In this document: positions 21,901 to 33,452 of the stretch, piece by piece
Position numbering within the stretch: the stretch's first letter is position 1
Layout of the letters: every line of letters starts with the position of its first letter
DNA from: Prunus persica
Lineage: Eukaryota; Streptophyta; Magnoliopsida; Rosales; Rosaceae
Assembly: GCF_000346465.2 (NCBI RefSeq)
Contig: NC_034012.1
Span: forward strand, 23,016,719 to 23,080,718
DNA: 64,000 bases
Direction: 5' to 3'
The notes under the pieces: model-generated
The model's database searches: none
Told to the model about the DNA's origin: nothing
What the model saw: only the letters and a program-made list of their open reading frames with translations
Program-made: the position numbers and the translations under genes

Positions 21901-24376
21901 ATTCTTCACTTTCATCATCATGGACATAGCGGCTCCCTCTTAAAGATTTTGAATTAACCCGCACAATATCATAAGTTGTGAGAAGAACACCTTTGTCCTA
22001 CAAGAAAAGCAATGGAATGGGGGAGCAAAATGATATGGAATCTTAGTAAACTTCTTAATATGAAAGAACAAAAGTGCAGCCACGGTCATACTAAAAGTTT
22101 ACTCAAAATAAAATCACATATATTATGTGGATGGCACCATGAGGCTTCATTCTGCAGTAGTTAAATTTGAAACAAATAAATGATTTAACAAGCAGACTTT
22201 AATAATGAAATGGGCTTCCCTCAATTCCAATTTACATCTTGAATTCAAAAAGTAAATGCTAAATGCATGGTCAACAATATTGTTCGCTGAAATATTAATT
22301 GCATCTTAGATGTAGGGGGACGAATATTAAGTACTTGTAATTTGATGTGAAGGGTGACTGTGATTCAATGGACAAAAGGACACATCAATTACCTGAAGTA
22401 TATTATAGAGGAATTACCTGTAGTACGTACTGAAGCTCATATTGCCGAGCTTTGGCACAAGTCCCATAGTATCTACATGGAAGCACAAATATGCGATTAT
22501 TATTTGGTTTTCCTACACAGATTATCGTTTAATCATATGAAAGACAAGAGCAAGCAGCCTCACTCTCTTATCTTATCAGAGAGACCCACGAATGATAATT
22601 CTTTAATCCAATGGGAAAGCAGCGTTTTAGGGGCCACAATCATTACTCTTTTAATCAAACATGAATGAAATAACCCTGCTAAAAAGCTACAAATCTGCAA
22701 TAAGACATAAACAGAATCCATAAATTATACAAAAGAAATAATAAAAAAAAGGTTCCAAAACAAAATGTTTGTTAATTATACTCTATCTTTTTACCTGCAT
22801 TGTTTTACCCAAGCCCATGTCATCACCTAAGATTCCACCCTTACCCTGACAATGCAGAGACCATAGCCACTTTAGGCCATCACGCTGATGTGGAAACAAA
22901 ATCGTTGCAATCTTGCCTGGCAACTTGTAAGTAGATTTGAGGCCACTTAAAGTAATAGAACTATCATCCTCCAAACCAGAATCATCCGTAGAATCATCAA
23001 CCACAATAACCTCATCAGAATCATAGTGCTCTTTAGAATTACCTCTATGCCTCCCCAGTTCTTTAACTATCTTCTTGTCATGCAAAACTACACAACCATC
23101 CTCATCATCAACCTCTCCTTTCCCACCTTTAGAAACCAAGGAACGGCACTCAGTTTTTGGTTTCTTATCCACCAATGAAGCTTCTCTTTTCTTTTGTCTT
23201 TCATCATGTTTTGTAGGCAGTCTGTCCCCATAATTATCACCACGGGGTTCACTCTGCAAATAAGCCTTTGCCTCCTCTCCTTCAGTTTCAGACACAAAAG
23301 AATCCCCAACAAGCACTAATTTCGCACCCATACTTCTGGATTCATTTCCACCAACCCCTTTACCAGTAATCTTCATACCATGGGTCTGCTTACCAAATTT
23401 GTCACCTTCAGACTCGTATTGAATATGTCCCTTATCTTCATATTCATCTACCACACTCTCAACACCATTTCTAGCCTTCTTAGTAGCATCTAAAGAAGAA
23501 TCAGACATGTCAGAAGCAAGTGAAAATGAAGAGCCCGCACTCTCATACTCAGGCAAATCAACTTTCTTTCCATCGTCAACTTCTTTACAAATAACCGAAG
23601 GGAAAGAACCTTCAACCATGTCAGCTTTTCTGGCACCCCTCCTCTCGATTGACAGAAACTCAAGCCTCGAGCTCAAGTCATCAAGAATATCCCTAATCTC
23701 ATTCCCACCAGTGTTGGCACTAGTCTTACTCGCATTCCTCTGAGGCAGTGTCGGTGACTCAAAATCAGTAATATCAGAAAAATTGGGCTCATCAAGCACC
23801 GCTGCTTTCTCAGCTGGAGCATTTTCTTGCCGCGATGAGATTTTACAAAGACGCCGTCTACCTTCAACCTTAACCTTTGTAGGTTTCTCTGGTTCTACAA
23901 TTGTTTCTAAAAACAAATAATAAAAACAACTTGTAAGAAATAGTTTCGGATTTTGCAGTCACATAGGCATAAATTCAAACAGATTGTGGGCAAAGCGAAA
24001 AATGAGTACCAGGAGAAGAATCAAAACCAGTGAGTGAGAAATGGGGGATGTTATGATCACTGCGGTTGTTGTCGTTGTTGCTTTGGTCTTTGGATGAAGC
24101 TCTGCCTTCGATCTTCACCATAGATGGCTTTAAGTCCTCCATTTCCTCTTTATCGTCCTCTATTGATTCAATATTTGAAAACCCACAAAAATATAATTTA
24201 ACGTAAAATAATTATATTTATAAATAATAAAAAATTTGCAGACAGAGTAAAGAGTTGGGGTTCATACCAGCGAGTCTGGAAAAGGGTTTAGCAGAAGGAG
24301 AACCGAGGTCTTGGAGGAGGCGATAGTGGCTGTCGTTTAGGCTCTGTGGTTTCTTGCTGCTTTTCCTCTCCGCCAT
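8118..24376 (-). CDS. CHR24: SNF2-family ATPase, CHR24 / ERCC6-like type
   Basis: Exons on the minus strand: 24268-24376, 24010-24159, 22795-23906, 22564-22694, 22418-22472, 21872-21997, 21091-21198, 20915-20970, 20742-20832, 20108-20245, 19938-20015, 19128-19355, 18973-19044, 18029-18109, 17823-17941, 16803-16914, 16407-16475, 16204-16298, 9135-9263, 8653-8712, 8428-8560, 8118-8276. They join in one frame to 1136 aa. The N-terminal ~400 residues are acidic and low-complexity. The ATPase follows: motif I DDMGLGKT near 448-455, motif II DEGH at 560-563, SGTP at 588-591, LLTSQVGGLGLTLT at 857-870, DRAYRIGQ at 892-899. Relatives are DNA translocases (PICH/ERCC6L) acting in the nucleus; plant CHR24 is the closest family I know. 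A LINE sits in intron 18. The stop TAA coincides with a Harbinger target duplication. Confidence 0.9.
9350..9368. repeat. Target-site duplication of the intronic LINE (3' side)
   Basis: CCAAAAAAGAGATGGAATT here is identical to 15467-15485 at the other end of the LINE. A run of T follows on the plus strand, i.e. the short poly-A tail of the element. Confidence 0.9.
9515..13176 (-). pseudogene. LINE ORF2 (endonuclease-reverse transcriptase), one frameshift
   Basis: The frame opens at 13176 with an apurinic-type endonuclease: ISWNIRGLG, LLETKKE, GGDFN and TSDHCPIE carry the expected catalytic residues. A basic coiled linker follows, then the reverse transcriptase with PGPDGFSMSFFQ, DYRPISLV, FKIDFEKAYDHVEW and RQGDPLSPFLF. 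The frame is lost near 11190, where one base appears to be missing in a short A run. It resumes in another frame at the catalytic FADD box (about 11120), continuing through WLGLPLGG-type thumb sequence to a C-terminal zinc-binding region (CVLC...HLFIHC) and ending at 9515. No RNase H domain follows, unlike the LINE at 24960-30275. The protein makes and inserts cDNA at nicked target sites; this copy is probably inactive because of the frameshift. Confidence 0.88.
13176..15383 (-). pseudogene. LINE ORF1 (gag-like, DUF4283 type), one in-frame stop
   Basis: The first ATG in the element is at 15383. The frame runs 736 codons to TAA at 13176-13178, broken by a single TAG at 14289-14291. The first part has the hydrophobic pattern of plant LINE ORF1 (about residues 100-310, with GGWIGINGLPMHWWN at its end), the RNA-binding gag region. 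The second part is Ser/Asp-rich and ends in a basic stretch (SRKRRKRRGYGRK). No CCHC knuckle is seen. The stop codon overlaps the ORF2 start as TAATG, which suggests termination-reinitiation for ORF2. The upstream open frame to 15470 has no ATG and crosses the insertion boundary, so it was not used. Confidence 0.8.
15467..15485. repeat. Target-site duplication of the intronic LINE (5' side)
   Basis: Identical 19 bp to 9350-9368. It marks the 5' end of the minus-strand LINE at 15466 and shows that this copy was not 5'-truncated relative to its ORF1 start. Confidence 0.9.
15946..15977. repeat. GA microsatellite in CHR24 intron 18
   Basis: About 16 GA units without interruption lie within the intron, about 460 bp from the LINE 5' end. 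A long A run follows at about 16110-16130. Such tracts are prone to length change between individuals. Confidence 0.9.
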
Positions 24377-24426
24377 TTCAAAATAATACGAACGAAATTA
24401 TTAAAAAGAACCTTGAGATTGTGGCT

Positions 24427-24441
24427 TTATATATATAGGCA
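24427..24441 (-). promoter_or_regulatory. Candidate TATA box of CHR24
   Basis: Minus-strand CTATATATATAAAG lies about 51-65 bases upstream of the ATG at 24376, within the expected range for a short leader. No other element could be assigned in this region. Confidence 0.4.
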
Positions 24442-24959
24442 TAGAAAATACAGAACATCAATGGAAAAGGAAAACATGGAATTTTTTATTTTTTATTTTT
24501 CATCTAATGCTGCGGTCTTTTCTATGTCAGGAGCTTTTCGTTTCCCGCTTTGCCTGGAACTTTTAAAATTTTGAGTGACTAGCAGTCTTTATTATTTTGT
24601 CGGGTTTTAAAGATTTTCAAAGAATTAAAAAGTGTGGAGGTAACCAATTTGTTATGAAACTAAAGAAATTGAAGAGAGAATTGAGATAGAAAACATAGAA
24701 ATCTGATATTTTCATTAAGATTTTTGTTCTATCTATTACAATGAGGAGAATGCCTTATCTTATAGGCAAAGATTATTGCCTCCCATGGATGTATAGTTTA
24801 CTCTCAAGGAATGATGGCAGACAAGTTTCATCATGATGTTCTTCATTATTTCCAAATGTGTGCACTCCATTCAAGACTTTACAACAAAATTCAAATTTTT
24901 AAAGAATTTTAAAAATATTTTCCAACAAAAAATAAAAGACTTTTAAAAAAAATTAGTAG
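24442..24959. other. Intergenic region between CHR24 and a decayed LINE
   Basis: This holds the rest of the CHR24 promoter region. From about 24650 to 24900 there is sequence resembling an LTR regulatory region (AGAGAATTGAGATAGAAAAC and TTACAATGAGGAGAATGCCT), which may be a solo-LTR relic. No terminal repeats could be fixed. No gene was seen. Confidence 0.4.
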
Positions 24960-25199
24960 TATTTAATTGTAACTTTTGAAAGGAATATTCATTTCATGCT
25001 TGTGTGAATTGGACATGTTTGGTTCATGGGAAAGTAGGTTTGAGGATGGAAAATCAAATGTTTTTCTATGTTTGGTAAGTCAAGGCATGAGAAATGGTTG
25101 CCTGGCACATGTGAAAGTAGGAGGGAAAGTGAAACCCTCCTCCTCATTGGGTTTTGTTTTTCCCTTCATGGGAAAATTTGGAAAAATGTAAACTACTCA

Positions 25200-26215
25200 A
25201 AATTGATTCTTTTACCACTGCTCAGAACATGGGAAAATTTGCTTGCCTTTGTGTTGAATTAGACCTGACCAAACCTCTTGAGGCCTTCGTTCAGATTAAT
25301 CAAACTTGGTATAATATTGAGTATGAAGGTTTACCTGATATCTATTACTTGTGTGGTAGGTATGGGCACAAGAGGGTAGTTGTGAAATGAAGGCTCCTAG
25401 TCATGATAACTCTGTTAGGAAGGGGCACGTTCCTAATGAAGGAGTTAGTACAAGCTCGGACGTTGCTATGGAAAAGGATGGTGTTGATGGTTTAATGGGA
25501 GGTCTGAGGGGACCTTGGATGAATGTGCCGGCGCGAAGAAAACCCAAGGTTGTGGCTGTTGACAAAGGTTCTAAGGGTTCTAGCAATAAAAACCAAGGGT
25601 CTAGGTTTGATGCTTTAAGCAAAGTGGGAGAGAATTTTGGTTTGGATGAGGGTTTGCTTAGTGGAAATGGTGCCCAAACTGATACGGGAAAGGTTGGTTC
25701 ATCTACGAGGGGTGCTGACATCAAACATAAGTTTTGGACTAAATCCAAGACTAATAAAGCAGACTTTAGGGCAGCTGAGTAATATCTCTAATTCTTCTTT
25801 GAAGGAAAATGTTCCACTGAATATGACTGGCCAACGACTTGGTGATTCTACATGTGGGAGTGGTGGGACTTTGTCAAGTAAGGGTAAAATGATTGTTGGT
25901 GGTAAAAGAGTGGAAAAGCATATTTTTTTGCAAGAGCAATTAAATACTTGGGTGCGTGGTAACAATGAATATACCGCCAAAGGTGTGTATATTTTTGGAC
26001 ACCAACCACCTAGTATTGATGCAAGCGGTAATGAGCATGAAGAGGAGTATGATACATATACATATATTGATACTACTTCTTTGGTTTCCTCTACACATAA
26101 TGATGGGTTGCCGCAAGAGCATATGGATATGTCTGAAGGACAAAAGATTTTCTCGCATGAGAAGACTACTAGTCATGCCTTTAACAATGTTGAAGGTATG
26201 ACCAATGGTTCTTAA
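25200..26215 (+). pseudogene. ORF1 (gag-like) remnant of the decayed LINE
   Basis: The fragment beginning NMGKFACLCVELDL, then PLEAFVQINQTWYNIEYEGL, then YYLCGRYGHK matches the region leading into the zinc knuckle of plant LINE ORF1. Only part of the CCHC pattern survives before a stop at 25390. A Gly/Ser/Lys-rich tail follows in two frames to 26215. Frame changes and the missing N-terminal half make it non-functional. Confidence 0.65.
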
Positions 26216-26259
26216 TTAGGGTTTAGCCCTAAGGGTTCTTATATTTTTCTGATTCTTTT

Positions 26260-29200
26260 ATGGATTTAGTCTGTTGGAATGTCAGAGGTGCTACGTGCAC
26301 AAGCTTTCGAAATAATTTTGCGGAGTTGATCCGTGGTCATCGTCTGGATTTACTATTTATCTGTGAACCTAGGATTAGTGGGAAGAAAGCCCTTGATATG
26401 ATAAAATCTCTTGAGTTCTCTTCTTATGAAATTGTTGATCGTGTGGGTTTCTCGGGAGGGTTATGGTTATTGTGGAATGATACTAAAGTTAGTGTCAAGA
26501 TTTTAGACACTAGTGATCAACTAATTAAAGCTTATGTGTCCTAGCATGGTAAAGCTCCTTGGTTGTTGTCTACAGTCTATGCTAAACCGTGTGGAATTAA
26601 GCAGGAGAAATTATGGGATTATCTCCAGTTTATGGCCAGTTGTCATCAATTACCATGGATGCTTGCTAGGGACTTTAATGGGATGTTGCATGTGGAAGAC
26701 AAATTTTTTTGGGGGGGTGGGGTTGGTGTGTTGGGTTGTGGTTTACTGAGAATAAAATGATTAATTTGGGGTACTTAGGTCCTCGATTCACTTGTGTTCG
26801 CAGTCGAGACTATCTTCTACTCCTAATGCTAGACCTTTTAGGTTTGAATCAATGTGGATGCAACATGAGAGCTTTAAGGATTTTATTGGGTAAATGTGGG
26901 GGCAAATTTCTGGTTATGCTATGGACAAGTCCTACGGTTTAATTGATTCTTTAAAGATGTGGCATCGTAGTGTTTTTGGTCATTTAAAACAAAGGAAAGC
27001 TCGTATTCTCACAAGATTGGCTGGTATTCAAACAGCTTTGTGTAAGGGACCTAATCGATTTCTGAGTCAGTTGGAGTGTTCCTTAGTGCAAGATTTTAAT
27101 TCTTTGCTTGATCAGGAAGCTCTATTTTGGAAACAAAAATCTAGGCTTAAATGGTTGCAAGAGGGAGATAGGAACACAAAAAATTTCCATATGACACCTT
27201 TAATAAGGCGTTGAAGGAATAAGGTTGAACGTCTTAAGGATGACAATGGGGTTTGGGTGGAGACTGCTGATAGCTTGGAAGCTCTTACTGTCAATTTCTT
27301 CGTAAAGTTATTTTTTCAAGGTCAAGTGGACTCTAACTCTGTGGTCATTCCTAATCTTTCTCCTACCATGGACTCTGTGATTGTTTCTAATTTACTAAGG
27401 CTTGTTGATATGTTTGAAATTAAAACTAGCTTGTTTAATATTGGTCATCTCAAAGCTCCTGGAATTGATGGGTTCTCGTCTGGTTTTTATCAAAATTAGT
27501 GGAGTTTATGTGCTAAGGATATTGGTGATCTTGTTTGCAAAGTGTTTCAAGAAGGGATTTTGCCTGAGAGGTTGAATGAGACTTTGATTACACTTGTTCC
27601 CAAATTAGATAGTCCTCAAACTATGGCTCAATTTCGACCTATTAGTTTGTGTTGTACTCTCTATAAAGTCATTTCTTAGATTATTGTTGCTCGTTTAAGG
27701 CCTCTTATGGGTTGTTGGATAAGTCCTCATCAAGTTAGTTTCATCCCAGGTAGGCAAATCATTGATAATATTGTGAGTGTGCAAGAGCTTATGCATAAAT
27801 TTCAAGCTTCTAAAGGGCGAAAAGGTTTTTTTGCATGGGAAATTGATCTGTCAAAGGCATATGATAGATTGAATTGGCACTTTGTTGAGCAAGTGTTGTA
27901 TGAATTAGCTTTACGTCCTCAGTTTATCAAGTTGATTATGGCTTGTGTCTCTACAGTGAAGTACAAAGTTTGTTTTAATGGAGAGCTTACTGAGGTTTTT
28001 TTTTATCCTGGAAGTGGGATTAGACAGGGTGATCCCCTTTCTCCTTACTTATTTATGCTTTGTATTGAGAAGTTATCTCATATGGTGACAGATGCATTGT
28101 CTAATAAAAAATGAAGGCCTGTGAAATCATCTCAAGCTGGTCCCGCGGTCTCTCACTTGTTCTTTATAGATGATCCAATTTTATTTGCGGAAGCCAGTCA
28201 CACACAGGTCGAGGTTATGAAGCATTGTTTGGATATGTTTTGTCAAGTTTCAGGGCAGGCTGTGAATTTTGATAAGTCTGTGATCTTTTGCTCTCCTAAC
28301 ACTAGTAAAGAGTGGTTGGAGAAATTAGCTCTATTTGTGGCTCACCTCTCACAAAAAATTTGGGAAGATACTTAGGCATGCCTCTTTTACACTCCAGAAT
28401 CAACAGGGATACTTATTTTGGTTTGGTTGACAAAGTCCATAAGTGATTGGTTGGCTAAAAAAGCAAGTTGTTATCTCTCGCTGGCCGGGTTACTTTGATT
28501 CATGCTGTCACGGCAGCTATACCTGTTTATGCTATGCAAACAATCAAGCTTCCTATGAGCATTTGTGATGATCTATATCGTCTTAACCGTAATTTCTTTT
28601 GGAAAGAAAGTGAAAAGAAGCATAAGGTACATCTTATCAGTGGAACTTAGCTTGTCGTCCTAAAAGTTATGAGGGCTTGGGGTTTAAGAAAACCTCACAT
28701 CAAGCTCTGTTGGATAAAATCGAGTGGAGAATTCATAGCAAAGATAAGGGGCTTTGGGTTCATATTTTTGAAGACAAGTATTTGAAGGGGCATTCTATAT
28801 TGGAGGAGTCTTTGTAGGATAGAAAGATTTGCTCCTCTACATGGAGAGGTGTTCTACATGGTGTTGGCTTGCTCAATAAGGGTTTGATGTGGAGAATTGG
28901 GAAAGGGGATGTTGTTCAATTTTGGAAGGATAGATGGGTTTCTAATGTTCCTCTCAACCAACATGATGGTGTTTTAAATATGGTTCAGCCTGATTGTACT
29001 ATTTTTGAGTTTATGGCCGATGGTTGGTGGGATATTGGCAAGTTGCATTCTGTTCTCAATTAGGACCTTGTACAGAAGGTTGTTAGTTTTCTGGTTGGTT
29101 TCTATAGTGATTTGAGGGATGTGCAGATTTGGAAACAAGCTGCCAATGGAGTTTTTAGTGTTAAAACTGCATATTCGTTACTCTTCAAGGATCAAGGTCG

Positions 29201-30219
29201 ACATGATCCTTTTTGGGATATGTTGTGGAAACTTAAGTTCCCTCATAAGCTTAAATTCTTCTGTTGGTTGGTGTATCAAGGGAAAATTCTTTCTAATGAG
29301 CAGAGGGTTATAAGGCATTTAGCTGTGGATCCAACTTGTACTCTTTGTGGTTTGAGCTTTGAAACTGTGCTTCATATTTTAAGCGACTGCCCACGAGCTA
29401 TGAGAGTTTGGCAAGATGTGATTCCTATGCCAAGGTCGTCTTTTTTTGTTGCTAATTTGCAGCATTGGCTGAATAATAATCTTCTGTATAATAGAAAAAG
29501 GATTTATGGTTTGCCTTGGAACTTGTTGTTTATATTTACTTGTTGGTATGTCTAGAAGTGGAGAAATCAGTATGTCTTCAATAGGGAAGATTTGCCTTTC
29601 TACTCGCAAACTAGCATCTTGACTACTGCTAAAGATTGGTTCTTTAATGTGTATGTGTCTAAGGCCAAAACTACTAAGATTCAGGTGTCGCTTGCCTAGG
29701 AACCTCCTGAGACAGGGGTTTTTAAATTTAATGTTGATGGATCTCGAAAGAATGGCTCTGGGGCTATTTGTGCGGGGGGCATGATCCGTGATTCCTTTGG
29801 TGCTTGGATTGGTGGCTTTGCTGTCAATTTAGGGATTGGGCAGGTGTTGGAAGCAGAGTTGTGGGGGTTGTTTTTTTGGTCTCAAAGTTGCAGTTGGTAA
29901 AGGCCTTTCAAAGATAATTGTGGAAATGGATTCTGCTATTGCTGTCCATCTCATTCAGCAGCCTGTTTTAGCTACGCTCCATCCGCTTGCTGATATTATG
30001 GCTAATTGTGGTAAGCTCATGAACCAATTTGATAGCTGTGCAGTTATGCATATCTACATAGAAAAGAATTGTGTCGCAGACGAATTAGCTAACTGGAGCT
30101 ATAACATGGGTCTTGGCGTGTGTTATTTTGATTTTGCTCCAAGTTGGATAGGTTCTTTAATTATTGACGACTTGATTGGGGTGTCTCGTTCCCGTCTTAT
30201 TTGTGTTGATTTGTTGTAG
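26260..30219 (+). pseudogene. ORF2 remnant of the decayed LINE (endonuclease, RT, RNase H)
   Basis: The ATG at 26260 opens with VCWNVRGA and LLFICEPRISGKK of the endonuclease. The reverse transcriptase is recognised by KAPGIDGFSSGFYQ, FRPISLCCTLYKVIS, FIPGRQIIDN, DLSKAYDRLNW, RQGDPLSPYLF and a changed catalytic box (FIDD in place of FADD). A zinc-binding region with CTLCGLSFETVLHIL follows at about 29340. The end (29725-30219) is an RNase H domain with FNVDGS, AELWGLFFGLK and IVEMDSA. Many stops and several frameshifts interrupt it. A number of the stops fall where relatives have Trp (for example 29555 and 29699), i.e. TGG to TAG. Confidence 0.8.
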
Positions 30220-30381
30220 TTCTGGTGCTTGAGATTTTCTCCCCCAAGTTGGACCCAAAAAAAAAAAAAAAAATTTATCTAAAGATTTACCAAATGAATT
30301 GTTGATATTCATTTGGAAGAATTAGCAAAAACTGAAAATGAATTGAAATTTTTTGATACAAAAATGAGAGAATTTTTTAAT

Positions 30382-30840
30382 GAGTGCTGCTAAACGAACC
30401 CTAAAATTAACTGAGACCAAACTATTTATTGAATTACTAATTTACCCTAATATAAAATGACCAAAAAATATATATTGAATTGTGAAACAAATAAAATTTT
30501 AATAAGTATACCTTACTCACTATATTTAACTCTTATCATACGTAGAAAAGTCTTCGTATTGCTTTGTGCTCACAAATAACGCAACGAGTATTAGTTTAGT
30601 TTAGGATTGGTATTACGAAATTAAAGATTTTGAGGAAACCCAAAATCTGAAAAGAGGGCATAAATTCATATAAAAAGAAAAATCTGGTTTATGATTGGTA
30701 TTAGAGTGTTGTACCATGGCTATTTTTGGTAATTAAATAGAGTGTACTTAGTCATTTTTATATTTTGATTAAAATTTTAGAGTTAACTTAGATTATAGAA
30801 TGTACTCAATTAATTTTAAGGTTCGTTTAGCAGCACTCTG
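30382..30840. mobile_element. hAT-like MITE (459 bp) upstream of KIWI
   Basis: Inverted ends of about 25 bp (GAGTGCTGCTAAACGAACC and its complement ending 30838) are bounded by the 8-bp direct repeat TTTTTAAT at 30374-30381 and 30841-30848. An 8-bp duplication is typical of hAT. There is no coding capacity. It ends 224 bases before the KIWI start codon, so it contributes to that promoter region. Confidence 0.75.
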
Positions 30841-31064
30841 TTTTTAATTTTCGAAAGCAAGAAATGACAGATTTACTTTTAGAAAAGTTTAGTGATTACT
30901 TTATTTAAAGGGCACAATCTAGATTTTTGCCTCTCTTCACTCTCTCAGTCACAGCAGCACCGGGATTCCAAGTCCTTTGCCTCTGCGCTCTCTTCACTCT
31001 CTGTCTTAATAGAAGAATAGAGTAGAGAAAACCCGAAGCAAAGCCAAAGAAGAATACGAAGAGA

Positions 31065-33452
31065 ATGTCGTGGAGAGGAAAGAGAAAGGACGAGGAGGAT
31101 CACGCGTCAGATGGTGACTCTGAGGGCCACGCGCCCCCCAAGAAGACCTGCAAGAGAGACTCCGCCGATGACAACTCTGACGAAATCATTGCCTGCGAGG
31201 TCACCATTTCTCTCTTTCTTCTTCTTCTTCTTCTTGTTTTGTCTGCATGTATATGTGAGGAACTGATTTTAGGGTTTTTGGGGAATTGCAGATCTCCAAG
31301 AATAGGAGGGTAACTGTGAGGAACTGGAATGGAAAAATTATGGTCGACATTCGTGAGTTCTATGTTAAGGATGGCAAGCAAATGCCTGGGAAAAAAGGTC
31401 TGCGGTTTTGCCTTTAACTTCTTTCAAAAAATGGAAAATGGTTTTATTGTGTTTTTATATTATAATTGTTCATCTGGTTTTCTTGGCTTCGACTTTCTAC
31501 TTTTTATGGTTTATTTACTGATCACTGTCTTATTTTCTAGTGGGGTTTTTGTATTTTGGCCGGATTTGGGGTTTATAAAGAAATGAAAATACTGCAATTT
31601 AGGGTTCTTATAGTTTTTGGAGTCTTGTCACAACTGAAAGTCTAATGCTCAACATTACAAGTGGAAAATGAAGGTGGTGTATTTTTATCTTTTTCTTAAA
31701 TGTACTTGAGAGAAGTTTTTTCTTGAGAAACCATGAGGGAAAGAGTCCATCGAGAGGTCAGTAACAAACATTTGAACAGAAATTCTTGATGCAGAGGTCG
31801 ATGAGGATTCAAAAGCAGGTGCTTTATAAATAGTAGAGAGTAATATATAGAAAAGTTTCTTTATGGAGTTGGGATGTGCTGTGTCGCATTTGGGGGTTTG
31901 GCAGAAGAGGTGAGCCAGGACTGGTTGAGGAAACAATTACCAGAAAAAAAGGGTGTTTTCATCAACATCTCACAAGGCTTGGGTCTGGGATGATAAGGAA
32001 CAATATGATTTCCAGAGGTCGGAAAGTAAACGGTTGGACTACAATGGCATGAATGTTACTCAGTGTAGCCTAAGGAAGGAAAAACAATGAACCTGGCCAT
32101 GTTAAAGAGACAGTGCAAAGAAACCTTGGTCCTCTGTAATATCTCTGCGAAACAATTCAAGCTACGTAGATAGAGCTAGTTATTCAGTCTTTAGTTAGTT
32201 GGTGAAGGCTCTGGTATCCACCAGAGAGTAGTTCCACTCTCGGAGTAGGATACAGGCAACCTTATCAAGGCTCCTTGGGTTCCATATGGTACTGAGACCT
32301 CTCCAAGCCAATAAAGCAGTGTTTCTTTTTAAGAGTCAAGACGAAGTGGAAAAGGTTGGGTAACTCATGAAGTGTGTTCTAGTGGGTGCATTGGGAGTGA
32401 GTCTACAAAATTAAAATCCTCTGTCTAATGTCACCAGAAGCAGCTTCTCTTTTTTGGGTGGCTGATGTGGAGGATTATTCACAAACGACATCAAAACTGT
32501 GGATTTGATGGAACATAGGCAAAACTAGTTTAGCTGATGGGAAAGGTTGTCAGGACCTATGGTTTACTAGAATCCCTAAAAATTATAAGTGCAGCGGAAG
32601 TCTAGCTGGCAATATCCTTAAGGCAGAGACAATTTGAGAATTTGGATTGTATTGAGTTATGACTTAAGCAAAAATAAGAAGCAACAGCCATACTAAACAA
32701 GATTAACTGACAATACTTAAATTAGCATAATAAGAGCAAACAAAAGTTTGAGTATGGCCTCAAGATTTGAGAAATACGGTCGTTGACCTAATTAAGAGTT
32801 CAAACAATAATGGTTGTGCATTAAACTTTTTGGAGACAATCTACTACAAATCTAGGTGAAATAAGGGTTAGGCATGGTGCTTAGTTCAATTCTAAGAAGG
32901 ACATACTGTTACTTGGCAGTTTCTAGTTTAGGTTGAAAGATTATTTAAATGCCTAAGCAGTGGCTTCACCTTTGCACAAGAAAGGCTTTCATTGCTCAGA
33001 AAAGTACAAAGACTCTTCATTGTGTGCTCCTGCTGTAGTCAGGGGTTGGTTTCTGATGAATGTGGTCTGTTGTGTTGTACTATTTATCATGTTAGTTTTT
33101 GCCAATACAGTATTCATAGTTTTCTAGGGTTTATTTGTTGGGTTTACTGTATGGTTTGGTAACTCTTAGTTTAATGATAAAGCAATTTCTTTTCTTCAGC
33201 GCTTAGTTTCATTTTGTAGTTGACAAACTGTTGTCTTATGTATGATTTCTATTCATTAAGTGTTGCCTAGTGTTGACTTGTTTGCCCTTGTTCTCAGGAA
33301 TCTCACTAACGAAGGATCAGGTATGTCTTGATTTTTTTGTACATTTCAATAGCTCTTGAGAGCTTTCTTACCTATCATTTTTTCTTGTGCAGTGGGATGT
33401 GCTTCATAATCATGTGGAAGAAATTGACAAGGCTGTTAATGGGACCTCTTAG
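31065..33452 (+). CDS. KIWI: RNA polymerase II transcriptional coactivator KIWI (PC4/p15 family)
   Basis: Four exons (31065-31199, 31292-31397, 33298-33320, 33393-33452) join in frame to 107 aa, the usual length of KIWI. The N-terminal ~45 residues are Lys/Glu/Asp/Ser-rich (MSWRGKRKDEEDHASD), like the regulatory tail of PC4. The C-terminal single-stranded-DNA-binding PC4 domain runs from ISKNRRVTVRNWNGKIMVDI through REFYVKDGKQMPGKKGISL to QWDVLHNHVEEIDKAV. PC4 proteins act in the nucleus as coactivators bound to ssDNA and basal transcription factors. All splice sites are GT-AG. The 1.9-kb second intron holds no recognisable coding sequence. A hAT-like MITE lies just upstream. Confidence 0.95.

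Larger units (their letters stand above)
24960..30275 (+). mobile_element. Decayed LINE with C-terminal RNase H, poly-A at 30257-30274
   Basis: Fragments of a LINE appear in order on the plus strand: gag region with a zinc-knuckle-like CGRYGHK (about 25355-25375), endonuclease, reverse transcriptase, zinc-binding region and RNase H, ending in an A run. Many stops and frame changes interrupt it, and about half of the endonuclease seems deleted near 26790-26815. The 5' boundary is uncertain because no target duplication was recognised. It is on the opposite strand to, and of a different lineage from, the LINE in CHR24 (that one has no RNase H). Confidence 0.8.

Noticed and set aside
31685..31936. 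Coding sequence in KIWI intron 2
   Set aside because: The 83-aa minus frame has no recognisable domain, and the intron needs no extra exon to complete the 107-aa protein.
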